A stretch of 64,000 bases of DNA. It comes from Streptantibioticus ferralitis (GTDB taxonomy: Bacteria; Actinomycetota; Actinomycetes; Streptomycetales; Streptomycetaceae). This document shows, piece by piece, positions 1 through 8,517 of this stretch. Made by a program: the position numbers and the translations under genes. The notes under the pieces are model-generated. The model had not been told where the DNA came from. It was given only the letters and a program-made list of their open reading frames with translations, and ran no database searches. The stretch covers positions 1-64,000 of the forward strand of contig NZ_JARHTQ010000015.1 in assembly GCF_029223525.1 (NCBI RefSeq). Direction: 5' to 3'. The first letter of the stretch is position 1. The number at the start of each line of letters is the position of its first letter.

Positions 1-172
1 CCCGAGGGCGTCGGGGGGCCCCCCCGCCCGCGCGGGGCCGCGGCCGCCCCCCCCCGCGGGTGGCGGGCGGCGCCCCTCCCCGGTGAGCGCGCTCCCGCGC
101 CGCGCGGGGGGCCGGCGCGCCCCCCCCCCCGGGGGGGGCGGCGGCGCCCCCCCGCGGGGGGGGGGCGGGGGG
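1..172. other. extreme G/C low-complexity stretch at window edge
   Basis: Nearly every base is G or C. There are long homopolymers: 11 C at 120-130 followed at once by 8 G, 10 G at 156-165 and 6 G at 167-172. No convincing gene, repeat unit or regulatory site is visible. Normal sequence begins abruptly at about 173. This fits a contig-end or consensus artefact better than real function. Confidence 0.6.
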
Positions 173-286
173 TAGAACAACGTCTCGGACGTCGAACATG
201 CATACTTTAGCCCCACCGTGTCCCGATTTGTCGACGAGACCGTAACAGGGGTTAAGTGCCCTGCGGCAAGCGGGAATTCGGTGGTC

Positions 287-1294
287 ATGAACCACGACAC
301 CACCCCCCTCGGCCCCCGCCCCCTCGTCCATCTCGAACGCACCCAGCGCCGCGTGATGACCGCACGCGAACTCCGCGCCCACGGCGTACCCGCGAACGTG
401 CTCGCCGAGCGCTGCCGCCCCGGCGGCCCCTGGCAGCAGGTGCTCCCGCAGGTGTTCCTGCTGCACTCCGGCCCCGCCACCGGCGAGGAGCGGCTGCACG
501 CCGCACTGCTGTACGCCGGCCAGCCGACGCCCGGCCTGGACCGCCGGGCAACGCAGGCCATGGTCACCGGGCTCGCGGCGCTCGCGCTGCACGGCTTCCG
601 TGCCGTCCCCCCACTGTGCGCCCTCGACCAGATCGACGTCCTCATCCCCCGCCAGCGCCGACTGCGCGCGGTCGGCGATCTACGGATCCGCCGCGCCAAC
701 TCCCTGCCCCGGCCGGTGTCGATCCTCGGCCTGCCCTGCGCACCGGTGCCCCGGGCGGTCGCCGACGCCGTCGCGGGACTGGGCGACCCGGAGACCGTAC
801 GGGCACTGCTCACCGAGTCGGTGCGCGCCAGAGGCTGCGAAGCCGCCTCCGTCGTACGGGAGTTGAACAACGCACGGCTGCTCTGCCGGCCACACGTGGT
901 GCGCGCGGTGGACGCGCTGCTCGCCGAGGGCCGGGCCATCGCGGAGAGCCGGCTCTACAAGATGGTCCGCCAGTACGGTCTGCCGGACCCGCTGTGGAAC
1001 GTCGACCTACGGCTGCCCGGCGGCCCGCACCTGGGCAGCGTGGACGCCTACTGGCCGGACCACGCCGTCGCCCTTGAGCTGGACGCGCGGGCGCCCCGGC
1101 AGGACGACGAGGCGCTGTGGCGGCAGCACGCCCGCGCCCGCGAGCAACTGGAACGGCTGGGCATCGACGTGATCATCACGACCCCGAAGAAGCTGCGCGA
1201 GTCACTGGAGCAGCAGGCGGCCGTGGTCAGGACCGCGCTGCTGGGCGCCGACGACCGCAATCCGCACGCCTACGTGGCGGTCCTCCCACGGTGA
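287..1294 (+). CDS. hypothetical protein, AbiEi/DUF559-like layout
   Basis: 335 residues from the ATG at 287; the in-frame GTG at 218 would add 23 residues of poor codon character. The N-terminal 80 residues (MTARELRAHGVP and a following GGPWQQVLPQVFLL) look like the winged-helix region of AbiEi-like proteins. The last 90 residues contain VDAYWPDHAVALELD and a VIITTPKKLRE end, which recall the DUF559/Vsr-like nuclease fold. Proteins with this two-part layout are common in Streptomyces and have no proven function. No toxin partner gene lies next to it, so an antitoxin role is not supported here. No signal peptide or membrane segment is seen. Confidence 0.6.
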   Translation: MNHDTTPLGPRPLVHLERTQRRVMTARELRAHGVPANVLAERCRPGGPWQQVLPQVFLLHSGPATGEERLHAALLYAGQPTPGLDRRATQAMVTGLAALALHGFRAVPPLCALDQIDVLIPRQRRLRAVGDLRIRRANSLPRPVSILGLPCAPVPRAVADAVAGLGDPETVRALLTESVRARGCEAASVVRELNNARLLCRPHVVRAVDALLAEGRAIAESRLYKMVRQYGLPDPLWNVDLRLPGGPHLGSVDAYWPDHAVALELDARAPRQDDEALWRQHARAREQLERLGIDVIITTPKKLRESLEQQAAVVRTALLGADDRNPHAYVAVLPR

Positions 1295-1382
1295 TCACGT
1301 CATGCTGTTGGCACGTTACATGCGCGTGGCAGGATGGCGTCAGTCTTACAAGACCGCGCATCGCACCCCATAAGGAGCTCAC

Positions 1383-4058
1383 GTGCCGGGCACCAACCTC
1401 ACCCGCGACGAGGCGCAGCAGCGCGCGCGCCTGATCGCTGTCGACTCCTACGAGATCGACTTGGACCTCCGCGGGGCACAGGAGGGAGGCACGTTCCGGT
1501 CGGAGACCGTCGTGCGCTTCGACTCCGCCGAGGAGGGCGCGGACTCGTTCATCGACCTGATCGCACCGAAGCTGCACCAGGTCGTACTGAACGGTAAGGA
1601 GCTGAATCCGGCCGAGGTCTTCCACGACAGCCGAATCGCCCTGCCGTCACTGGCCGCCGGGCGCAACGAACTGAAGGTCGTCGCCGACTGCGCCTACACC
1701 AACACCGGTGAGGGCCTGCACCGCTTCGTCGACCCGGTCGACCAGCGGGCCTACCTCTACACCCAGTTCGAGGTGCCGGACGCCCGCCGGGTGTTCGCCA
1801 ACTTCGAGCAGCCGGACCTGAAGGCGACTTTCGCGTTCTCGGTCACCGCCCCCAAGGGCTGGGAGGTGATCAGCAACGCGCCGGTGAAGGCCACCGCCAC
1901 CGGGCCGGACAGCGACACCGCCCAGCACGTCTTCGAGCCGACGCCGCGCATCTCCTCGTACATCACCGCGCTGATCGCGGGCCCGTACCACAGCGTGCAC
2001 AGCAGCTGGGAAGACAAGGGCGGCCTGCGCGAAGCGCGGTCGGTCGAGGGCGGTGGCGGGCGACGGGAGGGCGAGCGGCGCAGCGTGCCGCTGGGCATCT
2101 ACTGCCGTCCCTCGCTCGCCGAACACCTCGACGCGGACGCGATCTTCGAGGTCACCCGGCAGGGCTTCGACTGGTTCCAGGAGAAGTTCGACTTCCCGTA
2201 CCCGTTCGCCAAGTACGACCAGCTGTTCGTGCCGGAGTTCAACGCGGGCGCGATGGAGAACGCGGGCGCGGTCACCATTCGCGACCAGTACGTCTTCCGC
2301 TCCAAGGTGACGGACGCGGCGTACGAGTCGCGGGCCGAGACGATCCTGCACGAGCTGGCCCACATGTGGTTCGGCGACCTGGTCACCATGGAGTGGTGGA
2401 ACGACCTGTGGCTGAACGAGTCGTTCGCCACCTACACCTCGATCGCCTGCCAGGCGTACGCGCCGAACAGCCGCTGGCCGCACGCCTGGACGACGTTCGC
2501 CAACTCGATGAAGACCTGGGCCTACCGGCAGGACCAGCTGCCGTCCACCCACCCGATCATGGCGGAGATCCGCGACCTGGACGACGTCCTGGTCAACTTC
2601 GACGGCATCACCTACGCCAAGGGCGCCAGCGTGCTGAAGCAGCTGGTGGCCTACGTGGGGATGGAGGAGTTCTTCGAGGGCGTACGGGCGTACTTCAAGC
2701 GGCACGCCTGGGGCAACACCCGGCTGACCGATCTGCTGGGCGCGCTGGAGGAGACCAGCGGCCGCGATCTGAAGGCCTGGTCGAAGGCGTGGCTGGAGAC
2801 CGCGGGGATCAACGTGCTGCGCCCGCAGATCGAACTGGACGCGCACGACGTCATCGCCGCCTTCCACATCAAGCAGGAGGCCCCGGCGCTGCCTGCGGGT
2901 GCCAAGGGTGAGCCGGTGCTCCGGCCGCACCGGATCGCGATCGGTGTGTACGAGATGCGGGACGGCAAGCTGGAGCGCACCGAGCGGATCGAGCTGGACG
3001 TCACCGGTGAGCTGACCGAGGTGCCGCAGATGGTGGGCCGCCACCGCCCGGCGGTCGTCCTGCTCAACGACGACGACCTGTCGTACGCCAAGGTCCGGCT
3101 GGACCCGGACTCGCTCGCCGTGGTCACCCGGCACATCGCGGACTTCAGCGAGTCGCTGCCGCGCGCACTGAGCTGGGCCTCGGCGTGGGACATGACCCGC
3201 GACGGGGAGCTCGCCACCCGCGACTACCTGGAGCTGGTGCTGCAGGGCGCCGCGAAGGAGTCCGACATCGGCGTGGTGCAGTCGCTGCACCGGCAGGTCA
3301 AGCTGGCGCTCGACCTGTACGCGGCCCCCGAGTGGCGGCCGACGGGGCTGGCCCGCTGGACCGAGGCCACCTTGGAGCAGCTGCGGGCGGCCGAGCCGGG
3401 CAGCGACCGCCAACTCGCCTGGGCACGGGCGTTCGCGGCCACCGCGCGCACCGACGAGCAGCTGGACCTGCTGGCCGGGCTGCTGGACGGTTCGCAGGTG
3501 ATCGACGGCCTGGTGGTCGACGACGAGCTGCGCTGGGCGCTGCTTGAGCGGCTGGCGGCGACCGGTCGCGCGGACGAGGCGGCGATCGACGCCGAGCTGG
3601 CCCGGGATGCCACGGCGGCGGGCGAGCGGCACGCGGCCACGGCCCGGGCGGCCCGGCCCACGCCGGAGGCGAAGGCCGCCGCGTGGGCGTCGGTCGTGGA
3701 GTCGACTGCGTCTGATGCAAAGGCGGGGCTGCCGAACGCCGTCCAGGAGGCCGTGATCGGCGGGTTCGTGCAGACCGACCAGCGGGAGCTGCTGGCGCCG
3801 TACACGGAGAAGTACTTCGCGGCGGTCAAGCACGCCTGGGAGACCCGCTCGCACGAGATGGCGCAGCAGATCGTCGTCGGCCTGTACCCGACGCTCCAGG
3901 TGTCCCAGGAGACGCTGGACGCCACCGACGCCTGGCTGGCCTCCGCCGAGCCGAACGCCGCGCTGCGGCGGCTGGTCGTCGAGTCGCGCGCGGGCGTCGA
4001 GCGGGCGCTGCGGGCGCAGGCGGCGGACCGCGCGGCGGGCGCTGCCGCGCAGGGATAG
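1383..4058 (+). CDS. pepN: aminopeptidase N (M1 family zinc metallopeptidase)
   Basis: 891-residue cytoplasmic aminopeptidase that removes N-terminal residues from peptides. The exopeptidase motif GAMEN is at about 289-293. The zinc motif HELAH is at about 323-327, with the third ligand Glu in NESF at about 346. The C-terminal 400 residues match the ERAP1-like helical domain of actinobacterial PepN, and the length is typical. The GTG start at 1383 has an AAGGAG ribosome site 6 bases upstream. An unusual Gly/Arg-rich insert (SVEGGGGRREGERRS) sits at about residues 220-234, in a loop before the catalytic domain. The gene stands alone and ends at a strong two-way terminator. Confidence 0.97.
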   Translation: MPGTNLTRDEAQQRARLIAVDSYEIDLDLRGAQEGGTFRSETVVRFDSAEEGADSFIDLIAPKLHQVVLNGKELNPAEVFHDSRIALPSLAAGRNELKVVADCAYTNTGEGLHRFVDPVDQRAYLYTQFEVPDARRVFANFEQPDLKATFAFSVTAPKGWEVISNAPVKATATGPDSDTAQHVFEPTPRISSYITALIAGPYHSVHSSWEDKGGLREARSVEGGGGRREGERRSVPLGIYCRPSLAEHLDADAIFEVTRQGFDWFQEKFDFPYPFAKYDQLFVPEFNAGAMENAGAVTIRDQYVFRSKVTDAAYESRAETILHELAHMWFGDLVTMEWWNDLWLNESFATYTSIACQAYAPNSRWPHAWTTFANSMKTWAYRQDQLPSTHPIMAEIRDLDDVLVNFDGITYAKGASVLKQLVAYVGMEEFFEGVRAYFKRHAWGNTRLTDLLGALEETSGRDLKAWSKAWLETAGINVLRPQIELDAHDVIAAFHIKQEAPALPAGAKGEPVLRPHRIAIGVYEMRDGKLERTERIELDVTGELTEVPQMVGRHRPAVVLLNDDDLSYAKVRLDPDSLAVVTRHIADFSESLPRALSWASAWDMTRDGELATRDYLELVLQGAAKESDIGVVQSLHRQVKLALDLYAAPEWRPTGLARWTEATLEQLRAAEPGSDRQLAWARAFAATARTDEQLDLLAGLLDGSQVIDGLVVDDELRWALLERLAATGRADEAAIDAELARDATAAGERHAATARAARPTPEAKAAAWASVVESTASDAKAGLPNAVQEAVIGGFVQTDQRELLAPYTEKYFAAVKHAWETRSHEMAQQIVVGLYPTLQVSQETLDATDAWLASAEPNAALRRLVVESRAGVERALRAQAADRAAGAAAQG

Positions 4059-4060
4059 CC

Positions 4061-4096
4061 GAAAGGGGTGCGGGGGTCAGCCCCCGCACCCCTTTC
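4061..4096. terminator. bidirectional hairpin terminator
   Basis: Perfect 16-bp inverted repeat (4061-4076 and 4081-4096) with a TCAG loop, placed between the converging pepN and the small membrane protein gene. The A/T bases at its outer ends give short U runs in both directions, so it can serve both genes. Confidence 0.85.
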
Positions 4097-4111
4097 CGTC
4101 TGCCGAGGGTG

Positions 4112-4345
4112 CTAGCTCTTGGCCTTCTTGCGGCTCTTGTCCGTGACGATCACCAGGCCCGCGATCACCACGAACAGCAGCACGGGGACACCCACGTAGA
4201 GCCCGAGGGTCTGGCCGATGCTCAGGCCGGGACCCGGGTCCTCGCCATCGTCGTGGATGAGCGCGAAGGCAGGGGACGACATCAGCAGCATCAGCGTCGT
4301 ACCGGCGGCTATCGCACCGGCGCGCAGGGCGTTCTTGTTGACCAC
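4112..4345 (-). CDS. small membrane protein
   Basis: 77 residues from the GTG at 4345. A short basic N-terminus precedes a hydrophobic stretch ending in SSPAFA, which looks like a signal peptide with an Ala-X-Ala cleavage site. An acidic linker (HDDGEDPGPG) leads to one membrane helix (residues about 48-68) and a basic KSRKKAKS tail. That predicts a short outside loop and a positive inside tail. The ribosome site is weak. The next gene upstream on this strand is malQ, which ends only 47 bases away, so both may share a transcript. Function unknown. Confidence 0.7.
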   Translation of the reverse strand: MVNKNALRAGAIAAGTTLMLLMSSPAFALIHDDGEDPGPGLSIGQTLGLYVGVPVLLFVVIAGLVIVTDKSRKKAKS

Positions 4346-4392
4346 GTTCCCAACGTAGCGAAGGTTCCTGAGCGCCGCGCGGCCGGGGTGCC

Positions 4393-6486
4393 CTAACGGT
4401 TCAGCCCGTCCCGTACCTCGTCCACCAGGGCGTACAGCCGCGCCGAGGCCGCCAGCTGGTCCAGGCTGACCGGGCGGCCCGCCGCGTCCGCCATCGGCAG
4501 CCGCCAGTTCGGGTACTGGTCGGACGTCCCCGGCAGATTCTGCGGGCGGCGGTCGCCGACCGCGTCCGGAAGCCAGATCCCGACCATCCGGGCTGGCGTG
4601 CGCAGCAGGAACCGGTGCACGGCCTTGACCGCGCCCTCCTCGTCCCCGGTCCCCTCCGGCAGCAGCCCGAGCCTGCGCAGCAGGGCCAGCCACTGCGCGA
4701 TCTCGGCGGCGTCCTCGGCCTGCTCGACGGCGAGTGGCCGGGTCAGCAGGCCGAGCCGGTGGCGCAGGTCGACGTGCTCACCGGTGAGGCGGGCGGCGGT
4801 GCTGGGCAGGTCGTGGGTGGTGACGGTGGCCAGACAGGCGGAGCGCCACTGTTCGGGGGGCAGCGGCTGACCGTCGCCCTCGTGGTCGCGTTCGAACCAG
4901 AGCACCGAGGTGCCCAGGACCCCGCGTTCGGCGAGCGCCTCCCGTACCCCCGGCTCGACCGTGCCAAGGTCCTCGCCGATCACCACGGTTCCGGCGCGGT
5001 GCGCCTCCAGGGCGAGAACGCCGAGCATGGCCTCGGCGTCGTAGCGGACATAGGCGCCCTCCGTCGGCGGGCGGCCCTGAGGCACCCACCACAGCCGGAA
5101 CAGGCCCATGATGTGGTCGATGCGCAGTCCGCCCGCGCGGCGCAGCACGCCACGCAGCAGATCGCGGTACGGCGCGTATCCGGTGGCGGCCAGTGCGTCC
5201 GGGCGCCACGGCGGCAGTGCCCAGTCCTGACCGTACGGATTGAACGCGTCCGGCGGCGCGCCGATCGACATGCCGGGTGCGAGCGCGTCCCGCAGCGCCC
5301 AGGCGTCCGCGCCGCAGGGGTGGACGCCGACCGCGAGATCATGGACGATCCCCGGCCGCATCCCGGCGTCGGCGGCGGCGGTCTGCGCCAGCTCCAGCTG
5401 ACCGTCCGTCAACCACGCCAGCCAGCAGTGGAAATCGACCCGGTCGAGCACCTCGGTGCGGGCTCGCGCGGTCTGCGGTGAGCGCGGATCACGCAGCCCC
5501 GCGGGCCAGGAACGCCAGTCGGGGCCGTGGAGTTCGGCGAGCGCGCTCCAGGTGGCGTGATCGTCGAGGGCCTGGCCGCGCTCGGCCAGGAAGTCGCAGT
5601 ACGCGGCGCGCCTACCGGGGGTGAGCGGCACCGTTCTGACGAGTTCGAGCGCGGCGCTCTTGAGCCGCCACACCGCGTCGCGGTCGATCGGTTCGCGCTC
5701 TTCCAGCACGGTTTCGCGGAGTTCGGCGGCGCGGGCGAGCAGTTCGGCGGCCCGCTCCCGCGCGGCCGGTGGCAGGTAGGCGTACTCGGGGACGTCCTCG
5801 ACCCGCAGATAGACGGGATCCGGAAAGCGGCGCGAGGACGGCCGGTACGGCGAGGGATCCGCGCCGGGGACCGCGGAGTGCAGCGGGTTGACGGTGATGA
5901 ATCCGGCGCCGAGCGCCCGCCCGGCCCAGGCCGCGAGGTCGGCGAGGTCACCGAGGTCCCCCATGCCCCAGGAACGGTCGGAGAGCAGTGAGTAGAGCTG
6001 CACCAGGAACCCGTAGCCACGGGCCTCGGGTCCGGGAATCCGCTCCGGTACGACGATCAGCGGGGCGACGGCGGAACGTCCCTCCGGCACCCGCACCCGC
6101 AGTGTGTGGTAGCCGAGCGGCAGCGTGTCCGTCTCGCCGGAGAGCTGCTCCCCCGTCTCCAGCTCCACCGTGTACAGCGTGCCGTCCGGCAGCTCCGGCA
6201 GCTCCGGCAGCCGGGAGCGCGGCGCCGAGCCTGCCCGTAGCACCAGGCAGGGCGGCAGCAGGCGGGTGCGCAGCCGCTGCTCATGGGCGGCGAGTGCCTG
6301 GTGCACCGCCTGCGGGGTGGCGGCGTCGACGCCGAGCGCGGCTAGTACCGCGACCACCGTCGCCTCGGGAACGCGGAGCACCCGGCCCGGCGCGGGCTCG
6401 TAGCTGGTGTCGACGCCACACAGCGCGGCGAGCCGCGCCAGCGGATGACAGTCGGCGTCCCGCGCTTCCCCGTTCGGTCCGCCCAT
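4393..6486 (-). CDS. malQ: 4-alpha-glucanotransferase (amylomaltase, GH77)
   Basis: 697-residue cytoplasmic enzyme that moves maltosyl and longer glucan units between malto-oligosaccharides in maltose and glycogen metabolism. The GH77 nucleophile Asp is in GLRIDHIMG (about residue 457), the acid/base Glu in VIGEDLGTV (about 505), and the third carboxylate in TTHDLPS (about 559). The N-terminal 150 residues form the extra beta domain typical of the longer actinobacterial and E. coli type. Its ATG shares one base with the stop of the small peptide gene upstream (TGATG), so the two are translationally coupled. No maltose transport or regulator genes are adjacent. Confidence 0.96.
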   Translation of the reverse strand: MGGPNGEARDADCHPLARLAALCGVDTSYEPAPGRVLRVPEATVVAVLAALGVDAATPQAVHQALAAHEQRLRTRLLPPCLVLRAGSAPRSRLPELPELPDGTLYTVELETGEQLSGETDTLPLGYHTLRVRVPEGRSAVAPLIVVPERIPGPEARGYGFLVQLYSLLSDRSWGMGDLGDLADLAAWAGRALGAGFITVNPLHSAVPGADPSPYRPSSRRFPDPVYLRVEDVPEYAYLPPAARERAAELLARAAELRETVLEEREPIDRDAVWRLKSAALELVRTVPLTPGRRAAYCDFLAERGQALDDHATWSALAELHGPDWRSWPAGLRDPRSPQTARARTEVLDRVDFHCWLAWLTDGQLELAQTAAADAGMRPGIVHDLAVGVHPCGADAWALRDALAPGMSIGAPPDAFNPYGQDWALPPWRPDALAATGYAPYRDLLRGVLRRAGGLRIDHIMGLFRLWWVPQGRPPTEGAYVRYDAEAMLGVLALEAHRAGTVVIGEDLGTVEPGVREALAERGVLGTSVLWFERDHEGDGQPLPPEQWRSACLATVTTHDLPSTAARLTGEHVDLRHRLGLLTRPLAVEQAEDAAEIAQWLALLRRLGLLPEGTGDEEGAVKAVHRFLLRTPARMVGIWLPDAVGDRRPQNLPGTSDQYPNWRLPMADAAGRPVSLDQLAASARLYALVDEVRDGLNR

Positions 6487-6689
6487 CAGATCTCCATCGA
6501 CCCCAGGCTCGCGCCGGTGGTCACCGCGGCCACCGGCTCACTGGTCAGCGCGGGCTCGGCGGGCAGCGGCGGCTCGCTGGTCAGCGGCACGTCCTCGGCC
6601 ATCGCGGGCTCCGAGGTGAGCGGCTGCTCAGGGCAGCCACAGTCGCACTCGGAGAAGGCGGACAGGAGCAGATCGGCGGGAACGGCCAC
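6486..6689 (-). CDS. small Cys-rich peptide with LTSEP repeats, coupled to malQ
   Basis: 67 residues from a GTG at 6689 with a clear GGAGG site about 5 bases before it. The stop overlaps the malQ start as TGATG. The N-terminal part AVPADLLLSAFSE is followed by a tight Cys cluster, CDCGCP (residues 15-20). The rest is acidic and Pro-rich and contains LTSEP three times (residues about 24-28, 36-40 and 48-52). There is no signal peptide or membrane helix. I do not recognise the family. A metal-binding peptide or the precursor of a modified peptide are possible readings, but no modifying enzyme is nearby. Confidence 0.65.
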   Translation of the reverse strand: MAVPADLLLSAFSECDCGCPEQPLTSEPAMAEDVPLTSEPPLPAEPALTSEPVAAVTTGASLGSMEI

Positions 6690-6693
6690 GGAG

Positions 6694-6745
6694 ATCCTCC
6701 GGCGGTCGGTAGGGACAGCCGGAAATCCTCCGGCCGTCGGTAGGG
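6694..6745. repeat. duplicated 21-bp leader including a Shine-Dalgarno
   Basis: Two copies of a 21-bp sequence (6694-6714 and 6725-6745; one mismatch) with a 31-bp period lie just upstream of the small peptide gene. Each contains GGAGGAT on the coding strand. The copy nearer the gene supplies its ribosome site; the farther copy has no start codon of its own. Confidence 0.7.
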
Positions 6746-6760
6746 GTGGACACGTCAGCC

Positions 6761-8206
6761 CTACCCACTGCACGCGGTGCCATCCGTCCCGAATTCGACC
6801 ACTCCCCGCCCGCGCCATGGGGCGGCCGCCTCCACCTGCGCGGCGAGCGCCAGCAGCGGCCCCTCGGCGCCGTGCGCCGCGCCGAGCATCATGCCGATCG
6901 GCAGGCCCGACTCCGACCATCCCAGCGGCAGCGAGAGAGCGGGCAGACCGGAGATGTTCCACGGCCCGGTGAACGGCGTGAAGGCGATCTGCGCCGCGAA
7001 GTCGGCGGCCGGGTCGGCGTCGTCGCGCAACGCGCCGACCGGCTGCGGTAGTTGGGCCAGCGTCGGAGTGAGTACCGCGTCGTACGTCTCGACGGCGGTC
7101 GCGAACTTCCGGCCGATCGACTGCATCGCCATCAGCGCCCGTGCGTAGTCGAGCCCGCTCGCGGCCTGCCCCTGCGCGCGCAGCCAGCGCGTCATGGGCA
7201 TCAGTTCCGCCTCCCGCTCGGCGGGCACCGGCGGCAGCGCGGCCAGTACGGCCCACACCGGGGTGAAGGCGTCCCGGTCCCCGGGGGCGAGCGGCTGCGG
7301 CACGTCCAGCACCTCATGGCCGAGTTCGGCGAGCAGCACGGAGGTCTTCTCGTAAGCATCGAGGATCCGCGGGTCAACGGTCACACCGGGGACGTCCGGC
7401 TGCGCCCAGCGGGCGATCCGCAGGCGGCGCGGGGCGCGGTCCAGCGCGTCGCACCAGTCGAGGAACGGGCGCCGCGGCGGCGCGAGGGGAGCCGGGTCAC
7501 CCGGGATGTGCGCGGACATGACATCGAGCAGCGCGGCGGTGTCCCGTACGGTACGGGCCAGTGGCCCGGCCACCCCGAGCCCGCTGACATCACCGAGCGG
7601 CGCCGGGCTGACCCGGCCCCGGCTGGGCTTGAGGCCGACGATGCCGCAGCAGCTCGCCGGGATCCGAATGGAACCGCCGCCGTCCGAGCCCTGCGCGGCG
7701 GCGGCGAGCCCCGCGGCGACCGCGGCCGCCGCGCCGCCACTCGATCCGCCCGCGCCCCGGGTGAGGTCGTACGGGGTACGAGCGGGCGGCCCGACCCGGC
7801 TCTCGGTGTAGGCGGGCAGCCCGAACTCGGGTGTGTTGGTCTTGCCCAGCAGTACGGTCCCGGCTTCCTGGAGCAGTTCGCCGAGCCGGGTGGACGTGGT
7901 CGCCACCTGGTCCGCGAAGACGGCCGAGCCCGCGGTGAACCGCAGCCCGGAAACCGGCGTGAGGTCCTTCACCGGCACCGGCACCCCCAGCAGCGGCGGA
8001 AGCTCGCCACCGGCGGCCAACCGCCGCTCGGCGCGCCGGGCGTCGTCGAGCGCCCGCTCCGGAGTGACGGTGAGGTATGCGCCTACGGCGTCGTTCAGCC
8101 GGTCGATGCGGGTGAGGTAGTGCTGCGCCAGCTCGACCGGGGAGAGTTCCCCGTCCCGGATGGCCCGGGCCTGCTCCAGCATCGTCAACTCATGCGGTTG
8201 CGCCAT
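6761..8206 (-). CDS. amidase (amidase signature family)
   Basis: 481 residues. It hydrolyses amides, with an acyl-enzyme formed on Ser. The Lys of the Ser-cisSer-Lys triad is in GVPVPVKDLTP. The signature GGSSGGAAAAVAAGL holds the cis-Ser, and GSDGGGSIRIPASCCGIVGLKPSRGRV holds the nucleophile Ser region. The length and the closing GLPIGMMLGA block are typical of the family. No signal peptide is present, so it is cytoplasmic. GatA and specific amidases share these motifs. No gatB or gatC is nearby, so a stand-alone amidase of unknown substrate is the better call. The start ATG lies inside a 20-bp direct repeat, and no strong ribosome site is visible. Confidence 0.92.
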   Translation of the reverse strand: MAQPHELTMLEQARAIRDGELSPVELAQHYLTRIDRLNDAVGAYLTVTPERALDDARRAERRLAAGGELPPLLGVPVPVKDLTPVSGLRFTAGSAVFADQVATTSTRLGELLQEAGTVLLGKTNTPEFGLPAYTESRVGPPARTPYDLTRGAGGSSGGAAAAVAAGLAAAAQGSDGGGSIRIPASCCGIVGLKPSRGRVSPAPLGDVSGLGVAGPLARTVRDTAALLDVMSAHIPGDPAPLAPPRRPFLDWCDALDRAPRRLRIARWAQPDVPGVTVDPRILDAYEKTSVLLAELGHEVLDVPQPLAPGDRDAFTPVWAVLAALPPVPAEREAELMPMTRWLRAQGQAASGLDYARALMAMQSIGRKFATAVETYDAVLTPTLAQLPQPVGALRDDADPAADFAAQIAFTPFTGPWNISGLPALSLPLGWSESGLPIGMMLGAAHGAEGPLLALAAQVEAAAPWRGRGVVEFGTDGTACSG

Positions 8207-8287
8207 GGGCTTGACGTTACGCCTCTTACCCGGAGGATTCCGGGGGTTTCGCCCCCGGACCCCGCGGCCATGCGTTTGACGTTACGC
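8203..8287. repeat. 20-bp direct repeat spanning the amidase start
   Basis: 8203-8222 and 8268-8287 match in 18 of 20 positions and both contain TTGACGTTACGC. The first copy covers the amidase start codon. A GC-rich 8-bp hairpin (8239-8259, loop TTTCG) lies between them. Confidence 0.65.
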
Positions 8288-8517
8288 GTACCAACCAGAT
8301 GATCCCGCGGGTTTCACCCCCGAACACCCTGGGTCAGTTCGGGGCATTGCCACCCCGGATCAGGACGAAGGGACGTAACCGACATAATGATCAGGCGCGT
8401 TGACAGCCCGCCGAGCCGGTGATGGGCTCGACGCCATCGTGTGAAACCGTCCCCCCTCCCTCACGCGTCCCGCAACGCGCTGCCCTCCTCACCCCCCGCT
8501 CTCCGCTTGGAGGAACC
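8207..8517. other. divergent intergenic region, amidase / GH84
   Basis: 311 bases between two genes that point away from each other, so it should hold both promoters. It contains the second copy of the 20-bp repeat, the 8-bp GC hairpin at 8239-8259, and a second weaker GC hairpin around 8310-8345. I see no promoter pair good enough to name and no gene. Confidence 0.5.

Noticed and set aside
287..1294. Antitoxin of an AbiE-type system
   Set aside because: No AbiEii-like nucleotidyltransferase toxin gene lies on either side; only the winged-helix layout is shared.
1647..3854. Very long open frame opposite pepN
   Set aside because: It is fully antisense to pepN, has the Arg/Gly/Val-rich composition of a high-GC shadow frame, and shows no known domain or good start.
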